Of a DNA stretch of 64,000 nucleotides, positions 12,693 to 24,600 are shown piece by piece. Under the pieces are notes generated by a model. That model saw only the letters and a program-made list of their open reading frames with translations, did not search any database and was not told the DNA's origin. The DNA comes from Symsagittifera roscoffensis (Eukaryota > Xenacoelomorpha > Acoela > Convolutidae). Positions within the stretch are counted from its first letter, which is position 1. Each line of letters begins with the position of its first letter. Position numbers and translations under genes: made by a program. The stretch is from the NCBI RefSeq assembly GCF_963678635.1, contig NC_087064.1:45741346-45805345 (forward strand), read 5' to 3'.

Positions 12693-13241
12693 TACTCCCC
12701 GGACAGTCCCCATGAATGTCCCTATTGATCGCATAACACCGGGTAATCGTCAAGTAGTGTTCCAGTTTTCTGTAATCAATCTTACAAATTGCATAAGAAA
12801 ATGAAATTTATCTACTCCACCTCAACTCACTACGTGTTCACAAATGGCATCGTACTACATTTCACTGCCTTTCAACATTTTCACAAAATTTGCACCATGA
12901 GGAGTGTCCTAGATAAAATTTCTTTTCTGACTACTTCCGTCGTCTTGCCATAAAACTTGTTTTCGCTCTTTGTGATTAAAAAGTTGGGACGTGGCACGCA
13001 CGGCCACGCACCCGTTAAAATTAACTTAACATCACTCACCAAGTATAATCAGTTATTTATGCGGTCCTTTCAATATTAAAACTAAGAAACTCTGTGGCTA
13101 GGAAAGTTATTGAGTTACTCACCCTTCTCAAGCGAGTTTACTCAAACGTACCATGTCGCCACACAGTGAAATTGTGTCTTACACAGGTTAAAAACTTCAA
13201 TCGTGTTTAAATAGGTAAATATACTCACCTATGTTCTATAT
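12693..13241. other. Central segment of the terminal repeat
   Basis: About 549 bp between the arms. The reverse complement recurs at 32777-33318. Reading in element direction it runs from AACATAGGTGAG to TGTCCGGGGAGTATG. No ORF. The TGTCCGGGGAGT end matches a motif that also recurs inside gag-pol. Confidence 0.7.
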
Positions 13242-14115
13242 TGTGCCATTCTGCCAGATGACACAGCATAACCTTCCGGCGACATAAAGAAGAGTGACTA
13301 AAGGCCTTATGAACAAAAAAGTGTTGCGACGGAGGGTCAGAATGTTCTAGAATTTTTATTTTTAAAATTTCGATTGGAAGAAGAACATTTCTGAGAAATA
13401 GAGAAAAGACGGCCATTTTGAATAAAAAGACGAAAAAAAGAACCACGATAGAGATTGTGAAGAACAGTCGAGCAAGAAAATTACGAAGCCTCTTATCGTG
13501 GCAATAACACACGATAAGAACCTTAGCGACGTATATTTGTGGAGAAGGAGGCTTCAGTGGGGGAAGAAATATACCACGGAACCCTCCCGGGACACGAAAT
13601 ATAAGAGATAAGAGTGTTATCTCAAGAATATTACGGGAGCGGAGGCTTGGTCCCCCAGAGACTGTCTATGTGAAGGGACTGTATAGACTGACTGTATAGC
13701 TGCTATAATGTCATAGATTTTAATTAACACCGTTATTATTTAATATTTCAGAGTATGAGTAGCTAGAAGAAGGAAAGGGTCAATCCATCTCTAATGGATT
13801 TAATATAGAACTGTCACACAAAAACATAATAAAATAGGTTGTTTGAGCCGTGTTTTTAATGACAATCACGTAGTCTGAGGATCCGAGACTCAGCTATGTG
13901 GTTGTGTTCGCATGTAAACGAAAGCTGATCAAAAGTCGTTTGACTGATGGCCTAAAAATGATAACTTTTTGATTTGCCCTAGACAGACCAGAAAATCAAC
14001 TGGCAAGGTCGAGACGGTGAAAAACGAGTAGAATTAAGGTAACTGACGCCTGCCAGTCGTTAATAGGTACTTTTTCTACGCTCCGTCGCTGTGTGATATT
14101 TGGGCGAATGTTACA
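13242..14115 (-). repeat. Terminal-repeat arm (body-side arm of copy C repeat)
   Basis: 874-bp arm, nearly identical to 33319-34190 and the inverse of 11811-12692. Confidence 0.85.
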
Positions 14116-14518
14116 TATATATACATAAATAGTCATAACTAAAATCAACAATTTCAACAATTTTAGCAATTGCAACACTGTAGTTTGGTCTGACCAAACT
14201 AGATCAAAACAAAAAGTTTAACAAGTTCAATAATCAAAACTTGGTTCATTGGTTCAAGTTTTAACACACAAAAACAATCAAGTTTTTTTTCTCCTTCCCT
14301 TTTCTCCTTTGCTCACGTCTTCACTTGTTCTCTTCGTTCATCATCTTCATTCCATCGCTTCTCTTTCTTGATCTTCAGCTTCGCTGTCTTCTAGGACTTT
14401 ACCAGCATGTCCATGGAGTTGCGGGCCGTGCCCCAACTCTCCTGTTCCAACAGCCTCGGTTTGCAACAAGGTAGCAAGTCCACATTCACCTTTTGCTCCC
14501 GGTTCCTGCAAAAACTGC
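14116..14518 (-). pseudogene. Copy C: 3' UTR and last ~60 codons of ORF2
   Basis: Minus strand, matching 34191-34590 of copy D base for base over most of its length. It holds the C-terminal tail of ORF2 (acidic, ending near 14340), a purine-rich tract, then the AT-rich 3' UTR that runs into the terminal repeat at 14115. It is cut at 14518, where it joins a terminal-repeat arm belonging to copy A. Confidence 0.8.
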
Positions 14519-14876
14519 AAGAGGAAGGGGTCAATCCATCTCCAATGGATTTAATATAGAACTGTCACACAAAAACATATTAAAATAGGTTGTTCGAGCT
14601 GTGTTTTTAATGGCAATCACGTAGTCTGAGGATCCGAGACTCAGCTATGTGGTTGTGTTCGCATGTAAACGAAAGCTGATCAAAAGTCGTTTGAATGATG
14701 GCCTAAAAATGGTAACTTTTTACTTAGCCCTAAACAGACCAGAAAATCAACTGGCAAGGTCGAGACGGTGAAAAACGAGTAGGATTAAAGTAACTGACGC
14801 CTGCCAGTTGTTAATAGGTACTTTTTCTACGCTCCGTCGCTTCGTAGTATTTGGGCGAATGTTACATAGACGTTTT
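14519..14876 (-). mobile_element. Remnant of the 5' terminal repeat of copy A
   Basis: Only the outer ~358 bp of one arm remains, ending CGAATGTTACA at 14876. The element body starts at 14877 (TAGACGTTTTTATGGCGCTC), a junction shared with copy B at 58724/58725. Confidence 0.75.
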
Positions 14877-15015
14877 TATGGCGCTCCTGGGTGGGCCTGT
14901 CAAAGGCATAAGACCATCATGATCAGCAAGCGTTTCAGCGACGAACCCTCCGCTCCGGGCGTATGCCCGAGTTAGAGGCCTTAATGACCGTTATTGTACT
15001 AGTGGGAAGGTGCGT

Positions 15016-15082
15016 ACCCTCCGTCTAGTACTATTTAGCTTTTTAACTTAGTTAACACCGAAAATTCCGGGGGCCTGAGGGT
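15016..15082 (+). promoter_or_regulatory. Leader stem-loop 1 (weak clamp)
   Basis: ACCCTC at 15016 can pair with GAGGGT at 15077. It is the least complete of the series. Confidence 0.4.
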
Positions 15083-15389
15083 TAGGTGGGAAATCTAGAG
15101 CCCGCTTGTCCCGAGGTCCCAGGACCAAAAACAATTAAAGAGAAAGCGTAAAACCAAACAAAAATAGTGTATAACCAAGAAAAAGCCAAAAATTAATTTA
15201 TTTGAAAACAAAAAAGTACAAAAAACAGTAAAAAATCCAAAAAAGTACAAAAAACAGTAAAAAACATAAAGTGACAGTTTATATGTTATTTCCGGACGAG
15301 ATGTGATCTGACCTTCCTATTTGTTGTTGTTTCAGATCGATTTATATCGTTTCTGATAGAAAGATTGTGTGTTTTGGTGAAGGGTTGGA

Positions 15390-15458
15390 TACCCTCCCTC
15401 GAGTGTAATTTGAGTGTTTAAGCACGTTAATGGTGATTTTGCCGGTGACCGGAGGGTA
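15390..15458 (+). promoter_or_regulatory. Leader stem-loop 2
   Basis: TACCCTCC (15390-15397) and GGAGGGTA (15451-15458) are perfectly complementary and about 53 nt apart. Confidence 0.6.
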
Positions 15459-15614
15459 GAGTGGCAAGCTGATCAACGTGTTCCACACTCAACAGGGACA
15501 TCAAGGACAACATCCGCAACGACTGTTGGGTATCGTTGAAGCAATTTTAGTATCGTTCGGGTATTATTTCATTAAAACTTAAGTGGTGGGGGCACGATTG
15601 GCGCGGTCCGATTG

Positions 15615-15683
15615 TACCCTCCATCGATTACAAATTTCCGAGTTAAGGGTCTTAATTCGGATATTTTGGTGCAAAGGAGGGTA
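15615..15683 (+). promoter_or_regulatory. Leader stem-loop 3
   Basis: TACCCTCC (15615-15622) and GGAGGGTA (15676-15683) form the same clamp at the same spacing as stem-loop 2. Both arms persist in copy B near 57988-58056. Confidence 0.65.
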
Positions 15684-16091
15684 TAGTACTATTCATTAAC
15701 GACTAATAATAGATTAATATCCTTATTATATATTACTTATCTCCTCAATTAGATCCAAAAAACACCCAATTTTGTCGAAAATCATCGATTTTCGATCAAA
15801 CTGTAGACCCCCAAATTTTTGGATATCCGAGCTTTTCCGAACAACAAAAAATTTTATATAGGGAGTAGCTACGTAGTTCGATCCCCCTAACTAAAGAAAC
15901 CGCGTGAGAAAAGACTCAGTAGAAGTTGGAAAAAACCAAAATTTTTCGGTCAAAATTTCGATAATTTTTTGAATTTTGTCAATCTGTTTTGGGGATCGAG
16001 TTTTTGAGTTTTTAGAGTTAGAGCAATAAAATTTTTTGCGTTAGGAGCGTGCTAGCATAACGTGCTCGGTTACTAGAGAAATTTTTGGGTA

Positions 16092-16158
16092 ACCCTCCGA
16101 GTAGCTCCGTGGATAGAGCTAACGACTTAAGGTTTGGAAAAGGAAGGAATCGGAGGGT
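16092..16158 (+). promoter_or_regulatory. Leader stem-loop 4
   Basis: ACCCTCCGA and TCGGAGGGT enclose about 50 nt; both arms are kept in copy B (57512-57582). Confidence 0.6.
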
Positions 16159-16491
16159 ACAAATTTGATAGTTTTTGGCCAAATTTTTGTTTCTAAACCA
16201 ATTTTGGTCCAGTTTTTTGCATTATTCCAGTGCCGTACAGGGCTGCTACGCTCATTTCAAGTATTTTTAGGCACTTTCGACCGGAATTGCGAAAAAAGTC
16301 TTTCAGATCCTATACAGGTGGTGAAAAAGGCCATTTTGACGAACGCATTTTTGGCGATTTCTAAAAGACTAGTTAACCGATCGGGATAATTTTGGTACCA
16401 TAAGTCGACGTTTTTGACCACTTTTCCGAATCGCAACCGTTTTTGGGTTGACTATTTCGGAAAAGAAAAATTTTTCTAGAATTTGTTGGTT

Positions 16492-16521
16492 CGGAGGGTC
16501 CAAATCACGGGCAACCCTCCG
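16492..16521 (+). promoter_or_regulatory. Leader stem-loop 5 (opposite sense)
   Basis: CGGAGGGT then 14 nt then ACCCTCCG: a short hairpin with the same clamp in inverted order. Confidence 0.6.
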
Positions 16522-16914
16522 AGCGACAGAAAATTTTATCAAAACATCCTTTTATTCAATTGGGAAGGTTGACCGTGTCAGCCAACCTAGTTTTAAGTCA
16601 GGTAGACCGCTTTCAGAGGCTTTACTGCGGTGATAGAACCCTTTTTCTTGATTTTGGGGGAACCCTCCGAAGTGACCCTCCGGAGTCAGCTAAACCCTTT
16701 AGCAACCCTCCTTAGTGGAAAATTTCCACGAGATCACCCTAAGAAGTTAAAACAGCTCCCCTTAGAGCTCCTAGCTTGTTTTGACGCTTTTTGAAACGAG
16801 GGGGAGAACCTTCTAAGCGAGATCGAAAAATTTGAAAATTTTGGAGGTACCCTCCGAAGTAACCCTCCGGAGCATATTAAGCATCTTATTGACCCTCCTT
16901 AGTAAATTAAGGGG

Positions 16915-17020
16915 GACCCTCCGAGGTAACTTGGGTGATTAGGGTACCCTCCGAAGTAACTTGGGTGATTAGGGTACCCTCCGAAGTAACTTGGGTGTTC
17001 AAGGTACCCTCCGAGGTAAC
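16915..17020 (+). repeat. 30-bp tandem repeat in leader, three units
   Basis: Unit core TTGGGTGATTAGGGTACCCT then CCGAAGTAAC repeats at 30-bp steps. Copy B has about one unit (56755-56790), so copy number varies between elements. The 30-bp period creates spurious open frames on both strands. Confidence 0.85.
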
Positions 17021-17263
17021 CCTCCGGAGCGTCTTAAACCTTCTAACGATCTTCCTTGTTAGAGACTTGAGTAAACTTTCTGTGACAATTTGGGCAACGG
17101 AAAATATCCATTTAATTAGGATCATATTAGGATATTAGGCGTGCTTATCAGGATCATAAGAACCCATTTTGACCCGGAAATTCGTGATCAACTTTGGATT
17201 CTACATTGGGTGTATTAGAAGTACCCGAACAAAATTTTTTTTTTATTGTGATTTTGGTTGTGT

Positions 17264-17416
17264 GGTTGCCTTGAGCTACTTAATAGGAAAGTTCGGGCAA
17301 TCCGGGAACGAATAAAGGAAGACCTCGGTGGGTGTATTAGGCAAATACACACCCACTTGAGAAGAAAAATTGTTCCCTACTCTCGTGCACTTGGAGCAGT
17401 CCGAGTGTGGGAGAGC
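17264..17416 (+). ncRNA. Structured RNA module 1 in leader
   Basis: Three successive helices. P1: TTGCCTTGAGCT pairs with AGTTCGGGCAA around a short loop. P2: GGGAAC pairs with GTTCCC and encloses P3, GTGGGTGTATT with AATACACACCCAC. P4: CACTTGGA GCAG TCCGAGTG, extended by CTCTC/GAGAG. The copy B counterpart (56306-56458) changes P3 to GTGAGTG/CACTCAC, a double compensatory change, and keeps the other helices apart from wobble pairs and one P1 mismatch. It is an element-encoded cis RNA, not a separate gene. Confidence 0.6.
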
Positions 17417-17450
17417 TTTTTCATAGATTTGACGAATTTTCGATCAGAGG

Positions 17451-17598
17451 TTGCCTTGAGCTGCTTAGTAGGACAGCTCGGGCAATCGCAGGACACCTAA
17501 AAGAAGACCTCGGTGGGTGTATTAGGCAGATACACACCCACTTGAGAAGACTGTGTCCTGGGCTTCGTTCTTTCGGATCGTTCCGATTGGGGGAAGTC
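17451..17598 (+). ncRNA. Structured RNA module 2 in leader (tandem copy of module 1)
   Basis: Same layout 187 bp downstream. P1 TTGCCTTGAGCTG/CAGCTCGGGCAA; P2 AGGACAC/GTGTCCT in place of GGGAAC/GTTCCC; P3 GTGGGTGTATT with its partner; P4 TCGGA/TCCGA with CTTC/GAAG. The arms differ from module 1 in sequence yet keep pairing. It ends about 430 nt before the gag start. Confidence 0.6.
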
Positions 17599-18027
17599 TT
17601 TTTCTTTAAGACTAAGTTTTATTTATCTATTTCTGAATCATCACTGCTTTTTTTCAAAGATTGCTAAATTTTAACAAAGCAGTGACTTGATAAATTGTGT
17701 GGCAATAAATTAATACTGACAAAAGGTCGCTGTCACCTGTAGGATATTCTTATCTGATTATCGATTGTGTTTTGTGTGTCGATTATATCTTGTGGAAACT
17801 TAGTGATACTGTTATACTATACAACCGGGTTGAGTTAGCATTATATCAATACTGGGTAGACCCTGTGTGTAACTTTAGCTGAGTCACTAGTTTAGTCGTG
17901 AGAGATCTAAGAGACATTTTGATACTGACGGAATCGAGTAGGCAGCGTTAAGTGATTTAACTAAATCTTGTTTGTGGTACGTTTGCATTGCCATCAAATT
18001 ACGAATTCTTTCATTTTGTTAAAAACT

Positions 18028-18663
18028 ATGCAGCGCAGGGACTCGCTAGGATCGACTACTAAAATTCCCAGGCTAAGCAAGGGAAGCACGCGGAAACTTA
18101 AAACTAGGCGTAGCCAAACCTCGTTTAGCAGCGCTTCCGACGCGTTTGCTGAAGACGAATCGACTAAAGGTCAACCTGATCTTTCAGTGAGCGAAATGAA
18201 ACTAAGGAGCGAGAAAAACCTCGATGGCAATCAAGGGTGGAGCGCCGAGGCCGGGCCTGCGAGCGAAACGCTGGTGGATCCCTTTGACGAAGGGGAGCGA
18301 ACGCTCATTCGACCCGACTTTGAGCCAGACGAGGTCCTCGAACGGGAGGAAGTCGAGAGGACAGAGGAGACCTCGGAGCGTCCCGAGGTCGAACCTCGGG
18401 AGGAAGTGTTGTACAGGGGAATGTCCAAATCAGAGACTAAGAGCTATAAATGGAGAAAGGAACCTTCACATCCGACAAGTGCACACTCATCTTTGGCCAA
18501 ACAGAGCAACAACGCGATGATGTCGAGTATGAGTCCGGGTGAAGAGCAGACGTTCTCGAAGGCAAAGAAAAGTTGGAAGTCTCTGTACGATGAGCGCGTG
18601 ACGTTGCTACAAGCCGGAGGTCTATCCTCTAGTTACGACCAACCTCGTCTTCTCTGGGGCTAA
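18028..18663 (+). pseudogene. Gag N-terminal segment, copy A (frame broken before the main gag-pol frame)
   Basis: The start ATG at 18028 (MQRRDSLGS) is chosen because copy B has the same start at 55696 while the residues upstream of it are not conserved. The product is basic and Ser-rich at first (SKGSTRKLKTRRS), then strongly acidic with repeated Glu/Arg/Pro (about residues 90-135), 211 residues in all. It stops at 18661-18663, nine bases before the next frame. Copy B carries about 190 bp more at this point and continues toward the GDISDMFAG segment, so the stop in copy A reflects a deletion plus frameshift. In an intact element this is the N-terminus of a single gag-pol frame. Confidence 0.75.
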
Positions 18664-18671
18664 CCCCGCCA

Positions 18672-21600
18672 TTGGGGGCAGCTGGTGACATAAGTGATAT
18701 GTTCGCTGGTGTGATGAATGGCCTGGATGAATTGAGGCGGGACATGACTAAGAGGATAGATCAAGTTGACGAGAGAGCTCACCATGGTCGAGAGAGTTTG
18801 AAGGACGAGCTAACGCACGTGAAGTCGCAGGCGAGGTTTGATCAGGCTCAATTGATTCGTGACACCGATCAATGCCTGGCCGAGAGCCTGGCACAGGCAA
18901 ACAAAGAGTCAGAGGAAAGAGAGGCTAGGATGACAAGAGAGATCGAGCGATTGTTGAATGATCATGATAATACCTACGCCCAAACGATGACTGGCCTGGA
19001 AAGGAGGTTGGACGCCAAATCTGACTTGATGATGCGGAAGCTTGACGCGATACTGAATGGGAGTAGTTGGCAGGAGCATTCCAACTCAAGGGAGCGCTCA
19101 CGCCATGCGAATGTTGGAGATGGTACGGGCAACAGTGCCAGAGCCCAGCAAGGCTCGAGAACGAACTACGAACATAGAAACAAGGAGCGGCCAAGAGCAG
19201 CCCCGCAGAGGCCTGGCTGGACGAATCCAGTCCCGCCGGAGGCAGATGCCACCCCGGAGACAAGATTGCCAACTGTGCCACAAGTCAGTTCAGTACCGGA
19301 TCTGACTACAGTCTCACAAGACACAACGATGTATGCCTCGATGTTTGAGCCTCTGAACAGATCTCTCGAAACATTCATCACCAAGCTCTCGAAGTCAACC
19401 GAGAGAGGAGAGAGGTCAAGAAGAACACTGAAAAAGCCGAAGTCATATAAAGACGAGTCGGACGGCTGCATTGATACTTGGATAGAGGTGATGAAGTTAC
19501 ACTTTGAGGAAGAGAATCTCTCCAAGAAACAAGAGTGCAGCGCGCTGACAAGCAACCTGGAGGGTACTGCATTAAATTGTGTAATGGCGAAAAGAGCCAA
19601 TGAGAGAGACAGCGCTCGCAAGATATTCGACATCCTGCTGAATCGTTTCGGCTCTGGAGTACAAGGGCACCAGGCTATGGTGAAGTTCGAGAAGAGGCGT
19701 CAGAGAGATGAAGAATCAATAGATAAATTCTTGGACGACCTTGAATTGCTCAGGAGGAGAAGCAACCCGGATGAGAGAATATCCGAGCGAAACTTGGCGA
19801 TTGCTTCGAAGTTCATGGATGGAGTAAGGAGTGAGGAGTTGAAGACGATGTTGGCCACTCACTTCACCCTGTCGCTTGACCAGGTACCCACGCCTGACGA
19901 CTTGCGTATGAAGTCACGCGAGTATTTACTCATAAAACCGAGGGCGCAAAACCGTTACAGCAATTATGGCAACTATAGCGGGACAAACACTGGTGCGAAT
20001 TCCAGTTGGTACAAACCTCGCGATGACATGGACAAGAGGAGGTCGGGTGCGAATTGTGGTTCGATGGACCATCACGTTTCTGCGTGTTCTGCATACAAAC
20101 AGAACATGAAGGCCATAGGCTACTTTCTCGAGGACGTCGACGCGACCGACGAGGATCATGAAGAGTACGTCAGAGGGCTCATCATGAAATATGGTCCGAG
20201 GTGTTTCTTCTGTAATTTGGAGGGACACTTCAAGTCGGATTGTACTCAATTTTGGGACGCAGTAGCGGACGCGAAACATCCCCGCCACGAAGATGCGCTT
20301 TCGGGTGTCAAGGCCAGTCGAGCACGTCTGATCAACGAGGCTGAATCTCGGAGAAAGGAGACGACACCGAGCACCTTCACGACCAAAAAGGTTAGGACAT
20401 GGCCTGACGAGGTGGTAGCCTCGAACCTCGAAGCAGAGTCGTCTAGCCCACTCAAGGTGGATTACGGCCTGGCGGCAAGGACAGCGCTGCAGAATGTCAA
20501 ACAGGACCTAGCCACGAAAGAAGTGGAGCAATGGGTAAGGTCGGAGCTGGAGAGCACAGATCTTCGGGAAAGTTTTAATGTCCTGGGTAAAACGACAAAA
20601 GCAGAAGACAAAGAGGAACCCAAGAAACAGGGACTAAAACTGAACGTTATATCTGGTAAGACTTTCGGCATGACGAAGGCGGGGACCAAAATAATGTCCA
20701 TCATCTCAGTCGCAGGGCACCAGGTGGTCAAGAAATTGAGTGAACCATCCGAGATTACACTAGTCCACCTGGACATCTATGCCGACTACCTGAAGGAGAA
20801 GGATCCCAAACTGGACTCCAGGGCAGTGCGAGCGCTGCTCACAACGGGAGGTCCGAGACTGATGAAAGTGGACGGACATTATATCGATGTACATGGCCCT
20901 TACCCGATCCTGATGAATTTGGATGGCATCAATATCTACACGAAAGCTCACATAACTGATGCGAACGATCAGATTGGCCGGATATACATTGGTCAAGAGG
21001 AGCTGAAGGTTAGACGAATCGGACACAACGCGATGCTCGAACAAGATGCGGTGCATATTGGTTGTGAGGCCGATCTGGCCGCACACGTTCTGGACGTGCA
21101 AGGCAGACAACTTTCAGTAAAGGGACTGCTAGACACGGGAGCAGTGGTTAGTGTCATGCCAGTCAAAACTTGGACTGACATGGGTTTCGAAAGGTCGGAT
21201 CTCATACCGACAAACATCAGGTTGGCAGCTGCCAATCAGGGAGCGATCTATGTCACCGGACGAACCCCGATCATTTCACTGCAGCTCGGAGGAAGACATC
21301 TTTGGATGAGCTTCCTAGTAGTAGAGAATTTGGACGAATCCGACCAGTTCATCTTAGGAAGGGATTTCGTTCGCAACTTTGACGTCACGATCGATCTCAA
21401 TGACGGATTGATTAGGATCAAGGATCCTGAGAGGAAGTATGAGAAAAGACCCCTTAATAAGATCTTAATTAATCAGGCCAAGGTGCCGATTTTTCTGGAT
21501 CGAAAAGTCAGATTAAAACCAAACCAAGCCGTAGTAGCGACGTTTAGGATGAGGAACTTGAATGAACTCAGCAATGACAGGCAGGTGTGTCTGGTACCAA

Positions 21601-24600
21601 ATCCAAACAGTAAAAGCTCGGCTATTTTAGGAAGAAGCTTCTCACTCACTCAGAGCGGACTGTGTGTGAGTGTGTTATTGAACACAGAAGCAACAACAGT
21701 GACAATACAGAGGGGAAAGAAACTTGGCTACGCTTTGCCTCTGAACACAGACTTTCTGAGTGTGGAGAACTTGAAGAAGTTTTATGTCACTAAATGTCCA
21801 TTGCATGCGAACCAAGAATGTATAATGAAAAGAGTAAATGAATTGAAATCTTCTAGGAAATTGTTTTCAATGAAGTCGGAAACAGATGATGGGCTGTCTA
21901 GTTGTTCCAACTTTCCTGAGAGGCCGACGGAGGCAGAGTTAGCAGCGAATAAGCCTGTCCTACCTGAGATAGAACATCTGAAGGATAAAATATCAGACAC
22001 GGAACTAGATTCGCTCAGGGCGGTGCTAAATCGGAACGCAGACGTTTTTTCGAAACATAAGGCCGACATAGGTTGTTGCAATTTTGTAGAGCACGAGATT
22101 GAGATAGAAGAGGGCTCGGTACCTCATAGGGAAGGGGCGAGAAGAATGACCCCAAACAAGTCAGAAGCGTGTAGGAAGGAATTCGAGATGTTAATGGAGT
22201 ACGACATGATCGAGCCGTCGAAGTCCCCATGGGCTTGTGGCGTGGTCATGGCGAAAAAGAAAGGGGGACAACTCAGATTTTGTTGTGATTTCCGTTATCT
22301 GAACGCAGTGACTATAAAGGACGCATACCCGATTCCCCGCATCGATGAGAGCCTATCCAAGCTGGGAGACGCTAAGTTCTTCACGACATTGGATTTGGGC
22401 TCCGCATTCTGGCAAGTGCCACTCAGAAAGCAAGATCGAGAGAAAATAGGTTTCGCGTGTGAGCTGGGACTGTTCCAGTGGAAGAGGATGCCATTCGGAT
22501 TGTGCAACGCGACGGCCACATTCCAGCGACTGATGGCCCGGGCACTCACGAGCGTCACTAAGAAATATGGGAATCTCATCATGTGTTATGTCGATGATGT
22601 CGTGATTGCAACACCAACCTTAGAAGACCACATAGAGAGGTTGGAGGAGGTGTTTTCTTGCATGAAGCAGGCGGGTCTGAAATGCAAACCCTCTAAGTGT
22701 GAAATCCTCAGGGATTCCATAAAGTATCTGGGCCGCCTGGTTGACAAACATGGAGTGAGACCAGATCCCGAAGCGGTTGAAGCGGTGCTGACCTGGAAGG
22801 CACCTAAAACAGACACACAGCTGATGAGTTTTCTGGGATTCGCAAATTATTATCGAGAGTTCATCAAGGGGTATGCTGATAAAATATACCCCATGCAGAG
22901 GTTGATGAGAAACAAGGGCAAAACGTGCACCTGGACTGATGAGGCACAAGTCTCATTTGAAAATATCAAACGTGAACTTTGCGAGGCACCGATCCTCGGC
23001 ATGCCAACGGAGAAGGGAATGTTCGTGCTGGACACGGATGCATCAGTGGTTGCGATATCGGGCATACTTCACCAGGAGCAGGAGTGGAACGGGAGAACGG
23101 TTCTTCGTCCGATAGCCTACGGGAGTAAAGTCCTGAGTGATACTGAAATGAAGTACGGCGCACCAAAAGCGGAGATGTTTGCGGTGATCACTTTCGTGGA
23201 AAAATACAGGGCCTACTTGGGGAGTGCTCCCTTCAAGTTACGTGTGGATAATCGTGCCCTTGCCTGGCTGAAAACCTATTCGATGGACCAAAGCTATATT
23301 GGTCGTTGGATTGTGCGCCTGGATGGATACCACATGATCATAGAGCACCGTACCCGTGACAAGCACCAGAACGCAGATAGCCTCAGTAAAAAGACAGAAT
23401 TTTATGCGCGCCTCGAGGAGAAGCAGGCTAACCAATCAGAGATCAAAGACGGGTTTTCCTTTCTGGACAAAGAAACCTACGACAAGCTGCCACTTACTAG
23501 GTGGTTAGACAAGTCAGGACATCCTATATCTGGACACTCCGACCTTCCAGTGGAGACGGCCGCGGAGATAAAGCTTTTAGCCAGAGGCGAGCCCGTTCCG
23601 TTGGATCTGCTAGTCCGATCCAACTTGGTACAGCAAGAACTTACCAGGCTGGGCATAAACAGTATGGCTCTGTTGAACAGGACGGTGAACGTGGCGCCGG
23701 ACGTCATGGGAAAGCTCCGTGACTTGTTGGACAGGGAAGTGGATAGGCATGATCGTGAATGGATGGAGACCATGCAGCGGTTGACTGTCACCGAGAGAAC
23801 AGAGAAGAGGCCAGTGTCCATTCGCAGCCGAGGCGTTGAACGGGATTGCAGGTCGATTGTCAACCAGCTGGTGAGCTCGATGCCGAAGGAGGTCTTGTTG
23901 AGAACTTCGTTCACTGAATATGGAACACTGAATCAGAACCAAACTACTGAGGAAGTCAGGATCAAGTCGAAATCTAGCTTCACGAGGAGAGTGCATTTCA
24001 CGGATGCAAAAGAAGAATACGAGCCGAGCCCAGATTGTTCGTCCGTGGACAAGACAATGTCCGGGGAGTCTGATACCTTCGAGCCAGTCAAGGACGACTC
24101 GTCTGAGGAGTCAGACACCTTTGAGCCCGTGCAGGACGACTTGTCCGGGGAGAGGTTGGCGAGACCACCTAGGGGCATAATTTTGTCTGGGGAGTCGGGT
24201 TCAAAGCAACCAATGGATAGAGTTTTGTCCGGGGAGTCGAGAAACATCTCAGACAACTTGGAATATGATGTTGGAGAGTCAGTCAACTCAAGTGTTGACT
24301 CGAGGCCTCAGTCCTGGGACAACACGTCTGAAACAACTTCCAATTCCGATATGTCAGAGATTGCAATCCACTCTTTATTGGTAGACTGGAAGCAGCGTGG
24401 GCTGGACCGAGAAACACATCAGGATCCAGACAGGGACAGATACACCTCAGATGAAGAGGGCACTGTGGTAGATAATGCCGCAGACGAGCTCGAGCTGATA
24501 GCAGTTTCGAAACGCCCAACCAGATTGCTGCCACATGGTACGGTCGTCCGTACCAATCTGGAACCATCTGTGCAGGAAGCGACGCCTTTGAAAAAGATAT

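Larger units (their letters stand above)
11811..14115 (-). mobile_element. Complete terminal repeat of giant element, copy C (3' side)
   Basis: It starts TGTAACATTCG and ends CGAATGTTACA, so it has TG..CA ends and is itself an inverted repeat: arm 11811-12692, centre 12693-13241, arm 13242-14115. At 14115 it abuts the minus-strand 3' UTR of copy C; at 11811 it abuts host sequence. The same exact TGTAACA/TGTTACA borders occur next to element 5' ends at 14876 and 58725, which is why I read it as a long terminal repeat rather than a separate fold-back transposon. Arms contain AT-rich text with no convincing ORF. Confidence 0.7.
14877..18027 (+). promoter_or_regulatory. 3.1-kb structured leader (5' UTR) of copy A
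   Basis: No long ORF. The text is studded with ACCCTCC and GGAGGGT in both senses, which form closing clamps of successive stem-loops (separate entries), then a 30-bp tandem repeat, then two copies of a multi-helix RNA module just before gag. Copy B keeps the same order in 55697-58724. Such a leader would suit translation control or RNA packaging; the function is inferred only from position and structure. Confidence 0.65.

Noticed and set aside
16907-17138. Repeat-peptide ORFs on both strands in the leader
   Set aside because: The 10-residue repeats come from the 30-bp DNA repeat, which varies from three units to about one between copies.
17264-17598. Self-cleaving ribozyme in the leader module
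   Set aside because: I looked for hammerhead core sequences (CTGATGA with GAAA) in the modules and terminal repeats and saw none in a suitable layout.
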